Both the position numbers and the translations under genes were made by a program. The notes below the pieces were generated by a model. It did not search any database, was not told the origin of the DNA, and saw only the letters and a list, made by a program, of their open reading frames with translations. A stretch of DNA of 60,000 nucleotides from Antedon mediterranea (taxonomy: Eukaryota; Echinodermata; Crinoidea; Comatulida; Antedonidae), in NCBI RefSeq assembly GCF_964355755.1, contig NC_092679.1, forward strand, positions 188,001 through 248,000, given 5' to 3'. Shown here in pieces: positions 1 through 10,000 of this stretch. How positions within the stretch are numbered: the first letter of the stretch is position 1; each line of letters begins with the position of its first letter.

Positions 1-789
1 GTTGAAAGAGCAAGTTATAACGTGTCTTCTTTTACTTACACTGATCTTTGTTCTCTTAACTCTAACAACAACAATAATAACGAGAGTGCAGATAGCAGTA
101 GTGAGGAGGATGAGGTCATCACCTATAGCAACAAAGAAGATGAAGTAAATTTGTGGTCAACATCTAATACTGGTACCAAATCAAATGCTTATTCTGACAG
201 ACCACAAAGTGTTTGCTCTGGTTATGAGTCACTAGAGTCTAAGTCTTTCTGGTGTTCTCAAGAAACTGAAGAGCCTGTCGTATCTGACACACCCATGAGA
301 TCAGCTTTGTCAATAAAAGCTCGCAAAGTATCGGACATGCGCAGACGATTTTCAAGTTCTTCAACTAGCAAACACGATGATTTGATGGAAATAAGTGACA
401 TCAGTTTGGTACACATGGTGGAGTCTGTGAATCATGCCACTCTTCTGGCAAACTCAATTTGTGACTTAGGAAGGAATGGAAACTGGACAAATGCAGTGGA
501 TGATAGTAACATTAAACATACAGATGAAATAAACAGAGAAGAAAACAAGACAGAGCTAGCACTAGATGCCATTAAAGAAAACGAAAATCAATTTGAAGAC
601 ATACAAAATGATGATGAAGAGTCCGATGTAGATTCCATGTGCACAACAAACACATCTGAATTACTTGAAGCCTTGGAAGATGTGATGGATGAATTAGCAC
701 AGTTGGGGAATGAACCAATTGAAGATTTGAATCTTGAACCTCTGATTACTGATGTATATGAAGGTCCAGCAACTGATTTGAAAAACAAA
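1..789 (+). CDS. KASH gene, exon n-2 (5' end beyond window)
   Basis: The frame is open from base 1 with no stop until past the splice donor GTAAGT at 790-795. It encodes 263 residues with Asn runs, SSSEEDE and DDEESD acidic patches, and a serine-rich RRRFSSSSTSK segment. Residues about 215-235 (SELLEALEDVMDELAQL) could form a short amphipathic helix or coiled coil. There is no in-frame ATG near the start, so the exon or gene begins upstream. The exon ends on a complete codon (phase 0). Confidence 0.8.
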
Positions 790-3700
790 GTAAGTTGTTG
801 CTTTATTGGATTTCATTTGAAATTATATGGAAAATCATCATAAAATACAAAGTGATACATTTATAAAAGGTTTTCCCCAAAGCTTATTAGCTTTTTTCTA
901 TTAAGATCCTTTTATAAACTAAAATAACAAATCTAAAAGTTTCAAATTATTGCATTAAAACACATAAATATAACATTAACAACAAAAATAATATATTTAT
1001 AAACAAGTTAATTTTATGAAATCCATAAGGGCCAGATTGCGTATAACCTTTACCTGCACTTTATGTATGAATTTTCTAGAAACCTTAATATTTTAAAATA
1101 GTTGATGTAGTCTGCATAAACAGGCTCTTAATGCACTTTACATGCATTGAAGTTGATAAAAGTTGTGTGTTTGATGTGTTAGCTTTATCAAACATGTTTC
1201 TTTTTATAAAGGATGGTAGTAGTAGTTCCACTTACTCTCAGACAGATTCTATGGATAGTGGAGTTTTTACAGGAACAGAGTTGGTAAGTTAAAAAAAATT
1301 TTAATACAGTATATTGATATAAATGATGCAATTTGTTGTTAATATTGAGTGCTGATGTGATAACATAAAACAAACTCTAAAAGTGATGCGAGTGATTCGT
1401 TGTTAATATTGAGTGCTGATGTGATAACATAGAACAAACTCTAAAAGTGATGCGAGCGATTCGTTGTTAATATTGAGTGCTGATGTGATAACATAGAACA
1501 AACTCTAAAAGTGATGCGAGCAATTCGTTGTTAATATTGAGTGCTGATGTGATAACATAGAACAAACTCTAAAAGTGATGCGAGTGATTCCTTGTTAATA
1601 TTGAGTGCTGATGTGATAACATAGAACAAACTCTAAAAGTGATGCGAGTGATTCGTTGTTAATATTGAGTGCTGATGTGATAACATAGAACAAACTCTAA
1701 AAGTGATGCGAGCGATTCGTTGTTAATATTGAGTGCTGATGTGATAACATAGAACAAACTCTAAAAGTGATGCGAGCGATTCGTTGTTAATATTGAGTGC
1801 TGATGTGATAACATAGAACAAACTCTAAAAGTGATGCGAGCGATTCGTTGTTAATATTGAGTGCTGATGTGATAACATAGAACAAACTCTAAAAGTGATG
1901 CGAGCGATTCGTTGTTAATATTGAGTGCTGATGTGATAACATAGAACAAACTCTAAAAGTGATGTGAGCGATTCGTTGTTAATATTGAGTGCTGATGTGA
2001 TAACATAGAACAAACTCTAAAAGTGATGCAAGCGATTCGTTGTTAATATTGAGTGCTGATGTGATAACATAGAACAAACTCTAAAAGTGATGTGAGCGAT
2101 TCGTTGTTAATATTGAGTGCTGATGTGATAACATAGAACAAACTCTAAAAGTGATGCGAGCGATTCGTTGTTAATATTGAGTGCTGATGTGATAACATAG
2201 AACAAACTCTAAAAGTGATGCGAGCGATTCGGATTCAATATTTCAAACTTTTGTTTGTTCATCATCAGCGAAGGTTAATATTGTGAAAATTGTATGCATT
2301 TGATTGTGCATTTTTAATAAACAAATAAAGTATTATATATACGTATATTAGTTTACCGGTATGGAAGAAATTCTAAACTGCTCGTTGCTATACTGAAAAT
2401 TAATTTTTCGGAGTTTTATATTTATTAGTAGACCGTGTATCTGATGAAACAACAAATATTTAGTCTTCTGATTCTTATTTCATATATATATTTTCTATGA
2501 TGACTTGAAAACAGCTTCTAAACAAGTACAAATTGTCAATGATTATGCTATAAACTACAGAATTTACATGTCAATAATTCCGGTGGGATGTTTTAGGTGT
2601 AAACATACTGCCATTCATATTGCTATTTAAGACTTTAACCGATTGTCTTTTAAAAAGAAATCTAGTATCTTTTGTTACATAGGAAATTAAAAACACATTA
2701 TATATAGTTGAATGCTCAATTGTTATGTATATAAGAAGAATATCACACATATCAAAGACTATTTTATTCATGCAGAGATTAGAAATCTATACCAAGATAA
2801 ATAATACTTATAGAACTCTGCTTTATTCATTAATAACCAGATAAATTAACGTTTTGATTTATCTTTGCATTTGCATATCTTAAATGCAATATCAAATGTA
2901 TAAATTTTCATAATACTAACCTTTTCAGACTTCTGTTTTTTTTGCCTACTGTTTTCAAATAATTTAAAACATTATAGAGAATTGTTTATGTTGCATAATA
3001 TGTACTGTAATTAATTCAAAAACTTATAAAAACCACAATTAAAACTGTAAAAAAAAATTCCAGAACTGTAATATGATAAAGATATGGACTTATTAACACA
3101 TTGTACACTCTTTTGTAGTGTTGTAATTTATTGCATTATTTAATTTTTCACAGAGAAAATACTTCAGTTTGACTATACAAGATACAATTACAAAGATTCT
3201 TTTATCTTGGCCTCATGAATAATACATTTGTTTGTTCCTCAATTACAAAGATTCTTTTATCTTGGCCTCATGAATAATACATTTGTTTGTTCCTCAATTA
3301 CAAAGATTCTTTTATCTTGGCCTCATGAATAATACATTTGTTTGTTCCTCAATTACAAAGATTCTTTTATCTTGGCCTCATGAATAATACATTTGTTTGT
3401 TCCTCAATTACAAAGATTCTTTTATCTTGGCCTCATGAATAATACATTTGTTTGTTCCTCAATTACAAAGATTCTTTTATCTTGGCCTCATGAATAATAC
3501 ATTTGTTTGTTCCTCAATTACAAAGATTCTTTTATCTTGGCCTCATGAATAATACATTTGTTTGTTCCTCAATTACAAAGATTCTTTTATCTTGGCCTCA
3601 TGAATAATACATTTGTTTGTTCCTCAATTACAAAGATTCTTTTATCTTGGCCTCATGAATAATACATTTGTTTGTTCCTCAATTACAAAGATTCTTTTAT

Positions 3701-5097
3701 CTTGGCCTCATGAATAATACATTTGTTTGTTCCTCAATTACAAAGATTCTTTTATCTTGGCCTCATGAATAATACATTTGTTTGTTCCTCAATTACAAAG
3801 ATTCTTTTATCTTGGCCTCATGAATAATACATTTGTTTGTTCCTCAATTACAAAGATTCTTTTATCTTGGCCTCATGAATAATACATTTGTTTGTTCCTC
3901 AATTACAAAGATTCTTTTATCTTGGCCTCATGAATAATACATTTGTTTGTTCCTCAATTACAAAGATTCTTTTATCTTGGCCTCATGAATAATACATTTG
4001 TTTGTTCCTCAATTACAAAGATTCTTTTATCTTGGCCTCATGAATAATACATTTGTTTGTTCCTCAATTACAAAGATTCTTTTATCTTGGCCTCATGAAT
4101 AATACATTTGTTTGTTCCTCAATTACAAAGATTCTTTTATCTTGGCCTCATGAATAATACATTTGTTTGTTCCTCAATTACAAAGATTCTTTTATCTTGG
4201 CCTCATGAATAATACATTTGTTTGTTCCTCAATTACAAAGATTCTTTTATCTTGGCCTCATGAATAATACATTTGTTTGTTCCTCAATTACAAAGATTCT
4301 TTTATCTTGGCCTCATGAATAATACATTTGTTTGTTCCTCAATTACAAAGATTCTTTTATCTTGGCCTCATGAATAATACATTTGTTTGTTCCTCAATTA
4401 CAAAGATTCTTTTATCTTGGCCTCATGAATAATACATTTGTTTGTTCCTTTATTTCTTTTACAAACATTATGTATAATTTATGTTTAGGCATCAACCTTA
4501 TTATCTATCTACTATAAATAGAGTGTTGTCAGGGCCGTAACCGACATGAGGCAGACGAGGGGCTTGCCTCAACTGAAATTTTGACCCTAATTCTCTATTA
4601 ATAATAATATTTAAAGCATCTTTGCCTCGTCTGTTGTTAACCTCTTGCTACGCCCTTGGTTGTTTATGCCTTTCTATTATTTGGCTTGTGATTTCCATGT
4701 GTTAATGTACTTTTTTCAGAGTCTCTTTGAGTCAACCAATTTACATTGTGTAGAAGAAATATCAAATGAAACCGACACAACAGAAATGAATGATGAATTT
4801 TATTTAGAAAATGATGAAACTGATTTGATTATAAGCAATGAAGAACAAGAGAGCCAGCTGAGTTATAAGTATAATAATGATGATTTCAGATCCAGAAGCA
4901 TTGTGCAGCGTGTTGTTAAATATGCCCTACCCATACAAATTCTCCTTTCTGTTTATATGATTCTAATTTTGGTTATTCCATCAATTATTGAAACGTCTGG
5001 TTGGGAGTGTTCCTTGTCTATTAATAACAAGGCGTTTTTTGAGAGCCTTACTATGAATCCTATTCTGAAATATATTAAAGGTCCACCACCTACTTAG
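1..5097 (+). CDS. KASH-domain protein (nesprin/klarsicht-like), 3' part of gene, 3 exons
   Basis: The 5' end lies outside the window. Exons 1-789, 1212-1283 and 4720-5097 join in phase 0 at both GT-AG introns and give 412 visible residues. The first 263 are acidic and Ser/Asn-rich with no recognised fold. One hydrophobic span (about residues 356-377, YALPIQILL to VIPSII) is followed by a 35-residue tail with a Cys (residue 384), NPILKYIK and the terminal GPPPT. In nesprins the membrane span plus a tail ending in PPPT is the KASH domain: it sits in the outer nuclear membrane, inserts between SUN-protein subunits in the perinuclear space, and forms the LINC bridge to the cytoskeleton. The Arg/Lys-containing stretch RSRSIVQRVVK before the span also matches nesprins. 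No spectrin repeats are visible, so whether this is a true nesprin, a klarsicht-like or another KASH protein is open. Function is inferred from the C-terminus only. Confidence 0.88.
790..1211 (+). other. intron of KASH gene (422 bp)
   Basis: GT at 790 and AG at 1210-1211, both ends phase 0. AT-rich; I see no repeat or embedded feature. Confidence 0.75.
1212..1283 (+). CDS. KASH gene, exon n-1 (24 codons)
   Basis: Short 72-bp exon, phase 0 at both ends, between AG (1210-1211) and donor GTAAGT (1284-1289). It encodes a Ser/Thr-rich stretch ending SGVFTGTEL. Because it is a multiple of three it could be skipped without changing frame. Confidence 0.72.
1300..2232. repeat. minisatellite, 64-bp unit, about 14 copies
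   Basis: The unit contains TTCGTTGTTAATATTGAG and GTGATGCGAG. GTGATGCGAG recurs exactly every 64 bp from 1383 to 2215. Copies differ by single substitutions (for example CGAG, TGAG or CAAG variants). It lies at the 5' end of the last intron of the KASH gene, close behind the donor at 1284. Confidence 0.97.
2233..3185. other. AT-rich intron sequence between two minisatellites
   Basis: No coding potential, repeat or RNA gene recognised here. Confidence 0.6.
3186..4450. repeat. minisatellite, 55-bp unit, 23 near-identical copies
   Basis: AATTACAAAG recurs every 55 bp from 3186 to 4396. The unit also contains CTTGGCCTCATGAATAATAC and TTTGTTTGTTCCTC. By eye I find no difference among the copies, unlike the 64-bp array in the same intron, which suggests very recent expansion or homogenisation. 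Confidence 0.97.
4530..4658. mobile_element. MITE-like element, possible hAT type
   Basis: The ends are CAGGGCCGTAAC and GCTACGCCCTTG, which are imperfect inverted repeats of the CAGGGGCGTAGC kind common among hAT non-autonomous elements. An inner inverted pair (CAGACGAGG and CCTCGTCTG) supports a foldback structure. I do not see a clean 8-bp target-site duplication. It ends about 60 bp before the KASH exon. Confidence 0.55.
4720..5097 (+). CDS. KASH gene, terminal exon with membrane span and PPPT tail
   Basis: Acceptor TTTTTTCAG (ends 4719) opens phase 0. The exon encodes 125 residues: an acidic Glu/Asp/Asn-rich segment, RSIVQRVVK, a 22-residue hydrophobic span, then a luminal tail with Cys, NPILKY and GPPPT before TAG at 5095-5097. 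The reading frame is open further upstream to 4645, but that part is intron and MITE sequence. The luminal Cys lies 28 residues before the C-terminal residue, against 23 in human nesprin-2, so the tail is slightly longer. Confidence 0.9.
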   Translation, partial: SLFESTNLHCVEEISNETDTTEMNDEFYLENDETDLIISNEEQESQLSYKYNNDDFRSRSIVQRVVKYALPIQILLSVYMILILVIPSIIETSGWECSLSINNKAFFESLTMNPILKYIKGPPPT

Positions 5098-5455
5098 ATT
5101 ATACCGGTTTAATTTAAGTGGTTACCTCTATGTACATATATAAATTTATTTTAACAATTAAAATTAGACAATTTACTTGCATGAATCAGTTTTTAGATAT
5201 TAAAAGAGGTCCATCACCTACTTAGATTATACTTATAATATACCGGTTTAATTTAAGTGGTTACCTCTTTGTATATATACAAATTTAGTTACATTTAAAA
5301 AATTATACAATTTACTTGCATGAATCAATTTTTAAATATCAAGAAACCTACTTAGATTATTATTATTATTACCTCTTTGTACATACACAAATTTAGTTTA
5401 ACAATTTTTAACTTTCATGAATTACTTTGCATGAATTCATTTTAAAACATCAGAG
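5068..5455 (+). repeat. degenerate triplication of KASH stop-codon and 3' UTR segment
   Basis: The segment running from the last KASH codons into the 3' UTR recurs from about 5196 and again, more diverged, from about 5331. Shared landmarks are CCTACTTAGATTAT, GGTTTAATTTAAGTGG, TTACCTCT and TTACTTGCATGAATCA. The second copy still reads I-K-R-G-P-S-P-T-stop. Unit length is about 128-135 bp. Confidence 0.85.
5157..5162 (+). promoter_or_regulatory. possible variant poly(A) signal ATTAAA for KASH gene
   Basis: ATTAAA lies about 60 bp after the KASH stop. No canonical AATAAA is close by, so the true cleavage site is uncertain. Confidence 0.25.
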
Positions 5456-6720
5456 TTATACATATTAATAAGGAACAATGTACAAAGAAATGACTCAAAT
5501 TAGCATCGTGGATTTCTGCATTTTATTGAAAATAATTACAGTGAACAATATAATTTTCTACTTGGCCCACATCTGTTGTACACTGACCCACTTTTAATGA
5601 TACTGTGCCCTGCATCTGGTCTCCCATTCAACGACCCTTGCAATCTATGGTCAGTATTGCTTAGTGAGAATACTGACCAATCATTAACCAATATGAGAAA
5701 GTATTTTATCTGATAATGAGATATACATCAAAATAAGTGAATAGCGTTCTACTACTATGTTGCTGCGTTATAACACCATTCATCTAACCATGCCTTGCAC
5801 CTTCTTATTATCATTTAAGTTCAACTGGTCATTGCATGCTTAATTCACCCACTCATTGCATGCTTACTTTATCTAATTGGTATATTCTAAGTTTGTCTGG
5901 TCATGAGGCATGTACTTATCTTGTGTCAGTCAATCAACTTGTGCTAACTCATTTACTTAATTTGTAAGCTGTCACTCTCAATGCTGTCTTTTTAAATCTT
6001 TTATTCTTCTACTGACTACCAACTTAACTCCATTTCTGTTCTAATCCACACAGGTTGATGTGCATGTTAATTTTTTAAATTACAAAATTTAAATGTTCTT
6101 AAAGGTAGTATTCAACCAATCCGCTTGTTTTCCTTTGATATTTATTTAACCCTCTCATTTATTTATTTGTATTATCAATCTGTTTTCAATATTAATTTTG
6201 AATGCCTAGATTCATTAGTTCATTTATATATTTGTTTAACTTTTCTTTATTCTATTCTCATTCAATCACCAATTCTTTCTTTCTTCATTCATTTCTTTTT
6301 AAAATTCATTCTCTTTATTTATTTCATTGCTTATTCTCTCATCTTTTATTCATATTTTCATCCTAACTTTTATTTAATTCCGTATTCTTTCATCTTTCTT
6401 TTTTAGTATTAAGTCTTTCATTTATTTAATTGCCCATTCTATTATTCTTTAACATGCATTCATTTTACTTATTTTACTCATTTTTCATTTTCACATTCTT
6501 TTAACCATTTATGTTTTCATTCCTTTATTTTGTCTTCATTCACCCATTCTGCTTTTTGTTTCATTATTTGTTAATTCACGCATGCATTCCATAACATGCA
6601 TTAATATTACATTCTTATTGTTGTAGTATGCTATTGCTACTGTTTTGTTGCATAATCTGAATATCAGAAATACGTTCTTTATTGGTTAATACGTTGGTGG
6701 GTATTCTAAAAGCAGTTCTG
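5456..6720. other. non-coding, pyrimidine-rich TTCATT/TTTATT tract
   Basis: The part from about 6100 to 6600 is strand-biased, full of TTTATT, TTCATT and TTCTTT. Its long open frame (6125-6406, Phe/Leu/Ile-rich) is a composition artefact. Nothing else recognised. Confidence 0.55.
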
Positions 6721-6726
6721 ATTTAG

Positions 6727-6855
6727 GTAAATAGCAAGAGTCGTCGTCGTATACAAAGGAGCCATATGTTAGCAAACATTAGAGGGCACATACAAGTGTT
6801 ATGGGAATTGAATCCTCTTAGTAATTCACCAGGGTCTAGTCATAATACAACTTGA
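6727..6855 (+). CDS. candidate terminal exon, unrecognised, 42 codons
   Basis: After GATTTAG (AG at 6725-6726) the frame reads VNSKSRRRIQR, SHMLANIRGHIQ, VLWELNPLSN and so on to TGA at 6853-6855. The composition (Arg cluster, Trp, balanced residues) is unlike the surrounding junk. An in-frame TAG overlaps the acceptor, so it can only be coding if spliced. A phase-0 entry matches the phase-0 donors of the KASH gene at 790 and 1284, so it could be an alternative, KASH-less 3' end. The polypyrimidine tract is weak and I recognise no homologue. Confidence 0.35.
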   Translation, partial: VNSKSRRRIQRSHMLANIRGHIQVLWELNPLSNSPGSSHNTT

Positions 6856-7109
6856 TATTATTCAGATATGTGTTCATGATTAACAACTCATACATATCAA
6901 CAATATTTTAATAATGGTCAACATCAAATAAATTGCATATTTAGTTCATAGTTTCTCTGAAAATCCACAGATCTATATTATTTGTACATTTTTACTGGTA
7001 AATGTTTAGTGGGTTACATTTGGTATATTTAATACTGTGTTAATATTTATGTAGTATTTATGTAGTTATGCACAGTGAGATTTCATTTGCAGATTTATTT
7101 AACAGGTTT

Positions 7110-7480
7110 AGTCATCATGATTTAGATATTTGCCAAGAGATTAGATATCAGGGCTTAGATTATGCTAAGATTAAGTGGATCAGGATTAACTAGCAGAATA
7201 AGTTATCAAGGTTTAGATATGCTAAGAGATTAAATGGATCACATTTAGATATCATTTCTTAGATATATGCTAAGATTAAGTGGATCGGGATTATCTAGCA
7301 GAATAAGTTATCAAGGTTTAGATATGCTAAGAGATTAAGTGGATCAGGTTTAAGTCACCAGGACATAGATATTTGCTAAGATTAAGTGGATCAGGATTAC
7401 CTAACAGGATTAGTTACAGGGTTTACTTAGAGATTGAGTACATCAGGTTGATTCAGCAAGATTTAGATATTTAACAGGGT
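7110..7480. repeat. degenerate tandem repeat, about 106-bp unit, three copies
   Basis: GCTAAGATTAAGTGGATC recurs at 7163, 7269 and 7375, followed by (A/G)GGATTA-(A/T/C)CTA-(G/A)CAG. Each 106-bp period holds two weaker half-units with TTTAGATAT and AAGTGGATC. Confidence 0.85.
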
Positions 7481-8400
7481 TATTATTTATATACAGGTTT
7501 GGTTTAAGCATTTACTAAAATAGTTTGTTAATGTTTGTCTCTGTGTTACTAAATGTTTTTATGTTTGTAACCTTTAATGTTATTGTTTTTGTAGATACAT
7601 TAATTATGTATTAAACTGCAACTCGCTATAATTATTTTCAAATTACTATGGTATATGTCTAAGATATCATTTAAATAATATTTTTTAAATTCAAAATGTT
7701 ATAATTAGAGATCATTTTGAAATTGAAATATATCAAGATTTAAGAAGGTTAATTATATAATAATTAAGATTAATTTTATATAGAAATTATTTTATTAAAA
7801 TATATTGAATCAATTTGTTAGTTTAAATATTGTATAACTGAATGTAACATTAGACAATCATATTTTAATGCAAGACAATCTATTTAATGTAAAATTAATT
7901 TGATCAACTGAGAAAAATAAAAACAGTATTTACAGAGTACAGTACTTAAGATTTATAAAATGAATTTATTAAGATGAAACATATCAGTAATTTGTTGTTA
8001 GGACTATGTGCGGTCTTAGTGTGCTACTAAGTAGCTAACGAACAATAAATTACTGGTATAAAAGTTAGTTAGGCTGAAGGAATGGTGTAAAAAATGTATA
8101 TTTAAGGTGTAAATTGTATTTTATATGTATATAAGAGAACTAGTTTAAATAAGCTTATTTAAGATAGATTTTATAGGTTTTTATATGAAGCTCCAAAGGT
8201 AGGTTTGTATGCAAATAATTATGTAATATGACAAGTTGTGCTCAGATACAGTATTACAATTCCCACCAATTGGTTCCCAATATTTAAATATTTATAGTAG
8301 GCCTAGTTTAAAACAATTATTTAAAAGTTTTGGACATTTTAAAATATACTTATTTTAGACCAAATTGTGTGTAAACTGGAAATACTCTTACAAAAACACG
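7481..8400. other. AT-rich intergenic DNA, nothing recognised
   Basis: Very AT-rich with one TAGGCCTA palindrome near 8299. No gene or repeat seen. Confidence 0.5.
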
Positions 8401-8414
8401 TACAAGGCATTATA

Positions 8415-8549
8415 GGCGATTCCATATCATAGGGCGTTTTAACGCTATTTCCCAACATGCAACGCGCAAGCACCGCCAAACAAATCGAACTGCGCGTGCG
8501 CAATATTACGATCAACCATAGAATTGTATTATTGGCGATTCCATGTCAT
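8415..8549. repeat. GC-richer island flanked by 16-bp direct repeats
   Basis: GGCGATTCCATATCAT (8415) and GGCGATTCCATGTCAT (8534) flank about 100 bp that is much richer in CG dinucleotides than its surroundings (AACGCGCAAGC, TGCGCGTGCGC). Confidence 0.6.
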
Positions 8550-8803
8550 ATTAATAAAGTCTTTAAAAAACCTGTTAACAGGTACCCGTACGATACAAGT
8601 ATGGATAGTTGAGGGTCACTCTGGAAATTCACAAATTAATGAGTACCCCGTATTTACAATAAACATTAAGGAGTTAAATAATTATTGTTAAGATATTCTA
8701 TTAAATTGATTTATTGAACAACATTTGAGAAATTACAGATGTGATTGATGATATTAATGTAATTAGTATCCAAGAAATGATTGATTGTTTTAAGAATCAT
8801 TAG

Positions 8804-9040
8804 TAGTTGAAACACGATTTTATCCACGAAATGTTTGCCCTGGAATTGGACAGTGATTCAAGATTGTATGTGCCTTTCTTTGAAGTAGGTTACATTACGT
8901 CGTGTATTAAGGATAGAAAACATTCCAAATGTGAACGTCGTCGTATTGTGTCCTTTAGCAAGTTTAATCCATCATTGTTGCTTATCTATGTAAGATCAAA
9001 CAGTCAGTTTTTGCAACATGTCCATCTTCTAATAGTATAG
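8804..9040 (+). other. unassigned open stretch, weak coding candidate
   Basis: A 77-codon open frame (8807-9040; start codon TTG in the track frame) encodes a mixed-composition peptide including CIKDRKHSKCERRRIVSF. It is more balanced than neighbouring frames, but I recognise no family, see no clear splice sites and no ATG at its start. It may be chance or a transposon remnant. Confidence 0.15.
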
Positions 9041-9750
9041 AGTCATCAAGATGGTGTCACTGTAAACCAGTGTGCACTACTTCCCATTCAACCTTATCTC
9101 TTTTTTTATGTAAGTTTTTATCGAAGAAAATGGGACAGCATTTAATGAAAGTTGGCAGGAATGTTTTTTCTATCTTGGACAACTATTTCTGATAGAAAGA
9201 AGATGGCATTTCATGTCAATATATTCCATTAAAGTTAAAGTTACTTCCATTTTATAATCAAAATCTAAAAAAATATACAAAAGGTGTAGAAGGACTTTTG
9301 TATGAATATCGAACTGTTACAATTTCGTCTTTAAGGTTTACGAACAATTATTACTATAACATACATTTAAAAGCTGAAATTGCACATCTATGAAATATGT
9401 TTAATTTAAATGCCAAAATATATTACTACAAGTATTACAATGTTGTTCAACAACTTTATGATCTTGCCATCTTTATCAACAGATTATGGAGCGTTAGTTT
9501 AAAATGTGTCAAAAGAAAGTATTTAGGAGTTTTAGGATTATATGTAATATCTTTAGAACATAAATTGCAATTACATTATTGTATTTAGTAATGTTTATTA
9601 ATTTAAAACGGTATATAAGAGCAGTGCACTGCTTATCAGTAACTAACTCATAGGGACTATATGTTTTTATAGAGAAAACTTTTGATTTTGTAATGGCTAC
9701 TTCTTTATCATTATTTTCCCCTTTTTTTTATAATTGCTTCACCAATCATT

Positions 9751-10000
9751 AGACTTGGTTGACACGCAAGGACGTAAGCGAGTTGACCAACTCGAATAAT
9801 CGCTTGTGATTATTACGTTGCGTTAAGTATGTTTTCCACTAGACGAATTTATTCGCGCGAATAGAAATCACTGTTTGTGACGTTAGAAAATGCGCAACCA
9901 ATCATAACTCAGAAATGTTCGATACGCGCGAATATCTTTGCTAATGGGAAACAGGCTTTACGTTGCGTCCTATCTTATCCTAGTGTGAACCAAGTTGACG
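9751..10000. mobile_element. MITE, CTTGGTTCCCACTAG family, copy 1, with nested insertion
   Basis: The left end reads ACTTGGTTGACACGCAAGG. The right end reads CCTAGTGTGAACCAAGTT, its imperfect reverse complement. Subterminal GACGTAAGCG and CGTTGCGTCC match other copies at 19080, 29140, 35580 and 55280. The middle is interrupted by another inverted-repeat element (9830-9957). Confidence 0.72.
9830..9957. mobile_element. MITE nested inside the MITE at 9751-10000
   Basis: The left end GTTTTCCACTAG with ATTCGCGCGAA and the right end CGCGCGAATATC with GGGAAACAGG are imperfect inverted repeats. The element sits between two ACGTTGCGT remnants of the host MITE. Confidence 0.6.

Noticed and set aside
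4645-4719. N-terminal extension of the KASH exon frame
   Set aside because: It overlaps a MITE end and a polypyrimidine/AG acceptor at 4711-4719, and the upstream exons join at 4720 in phase 0.
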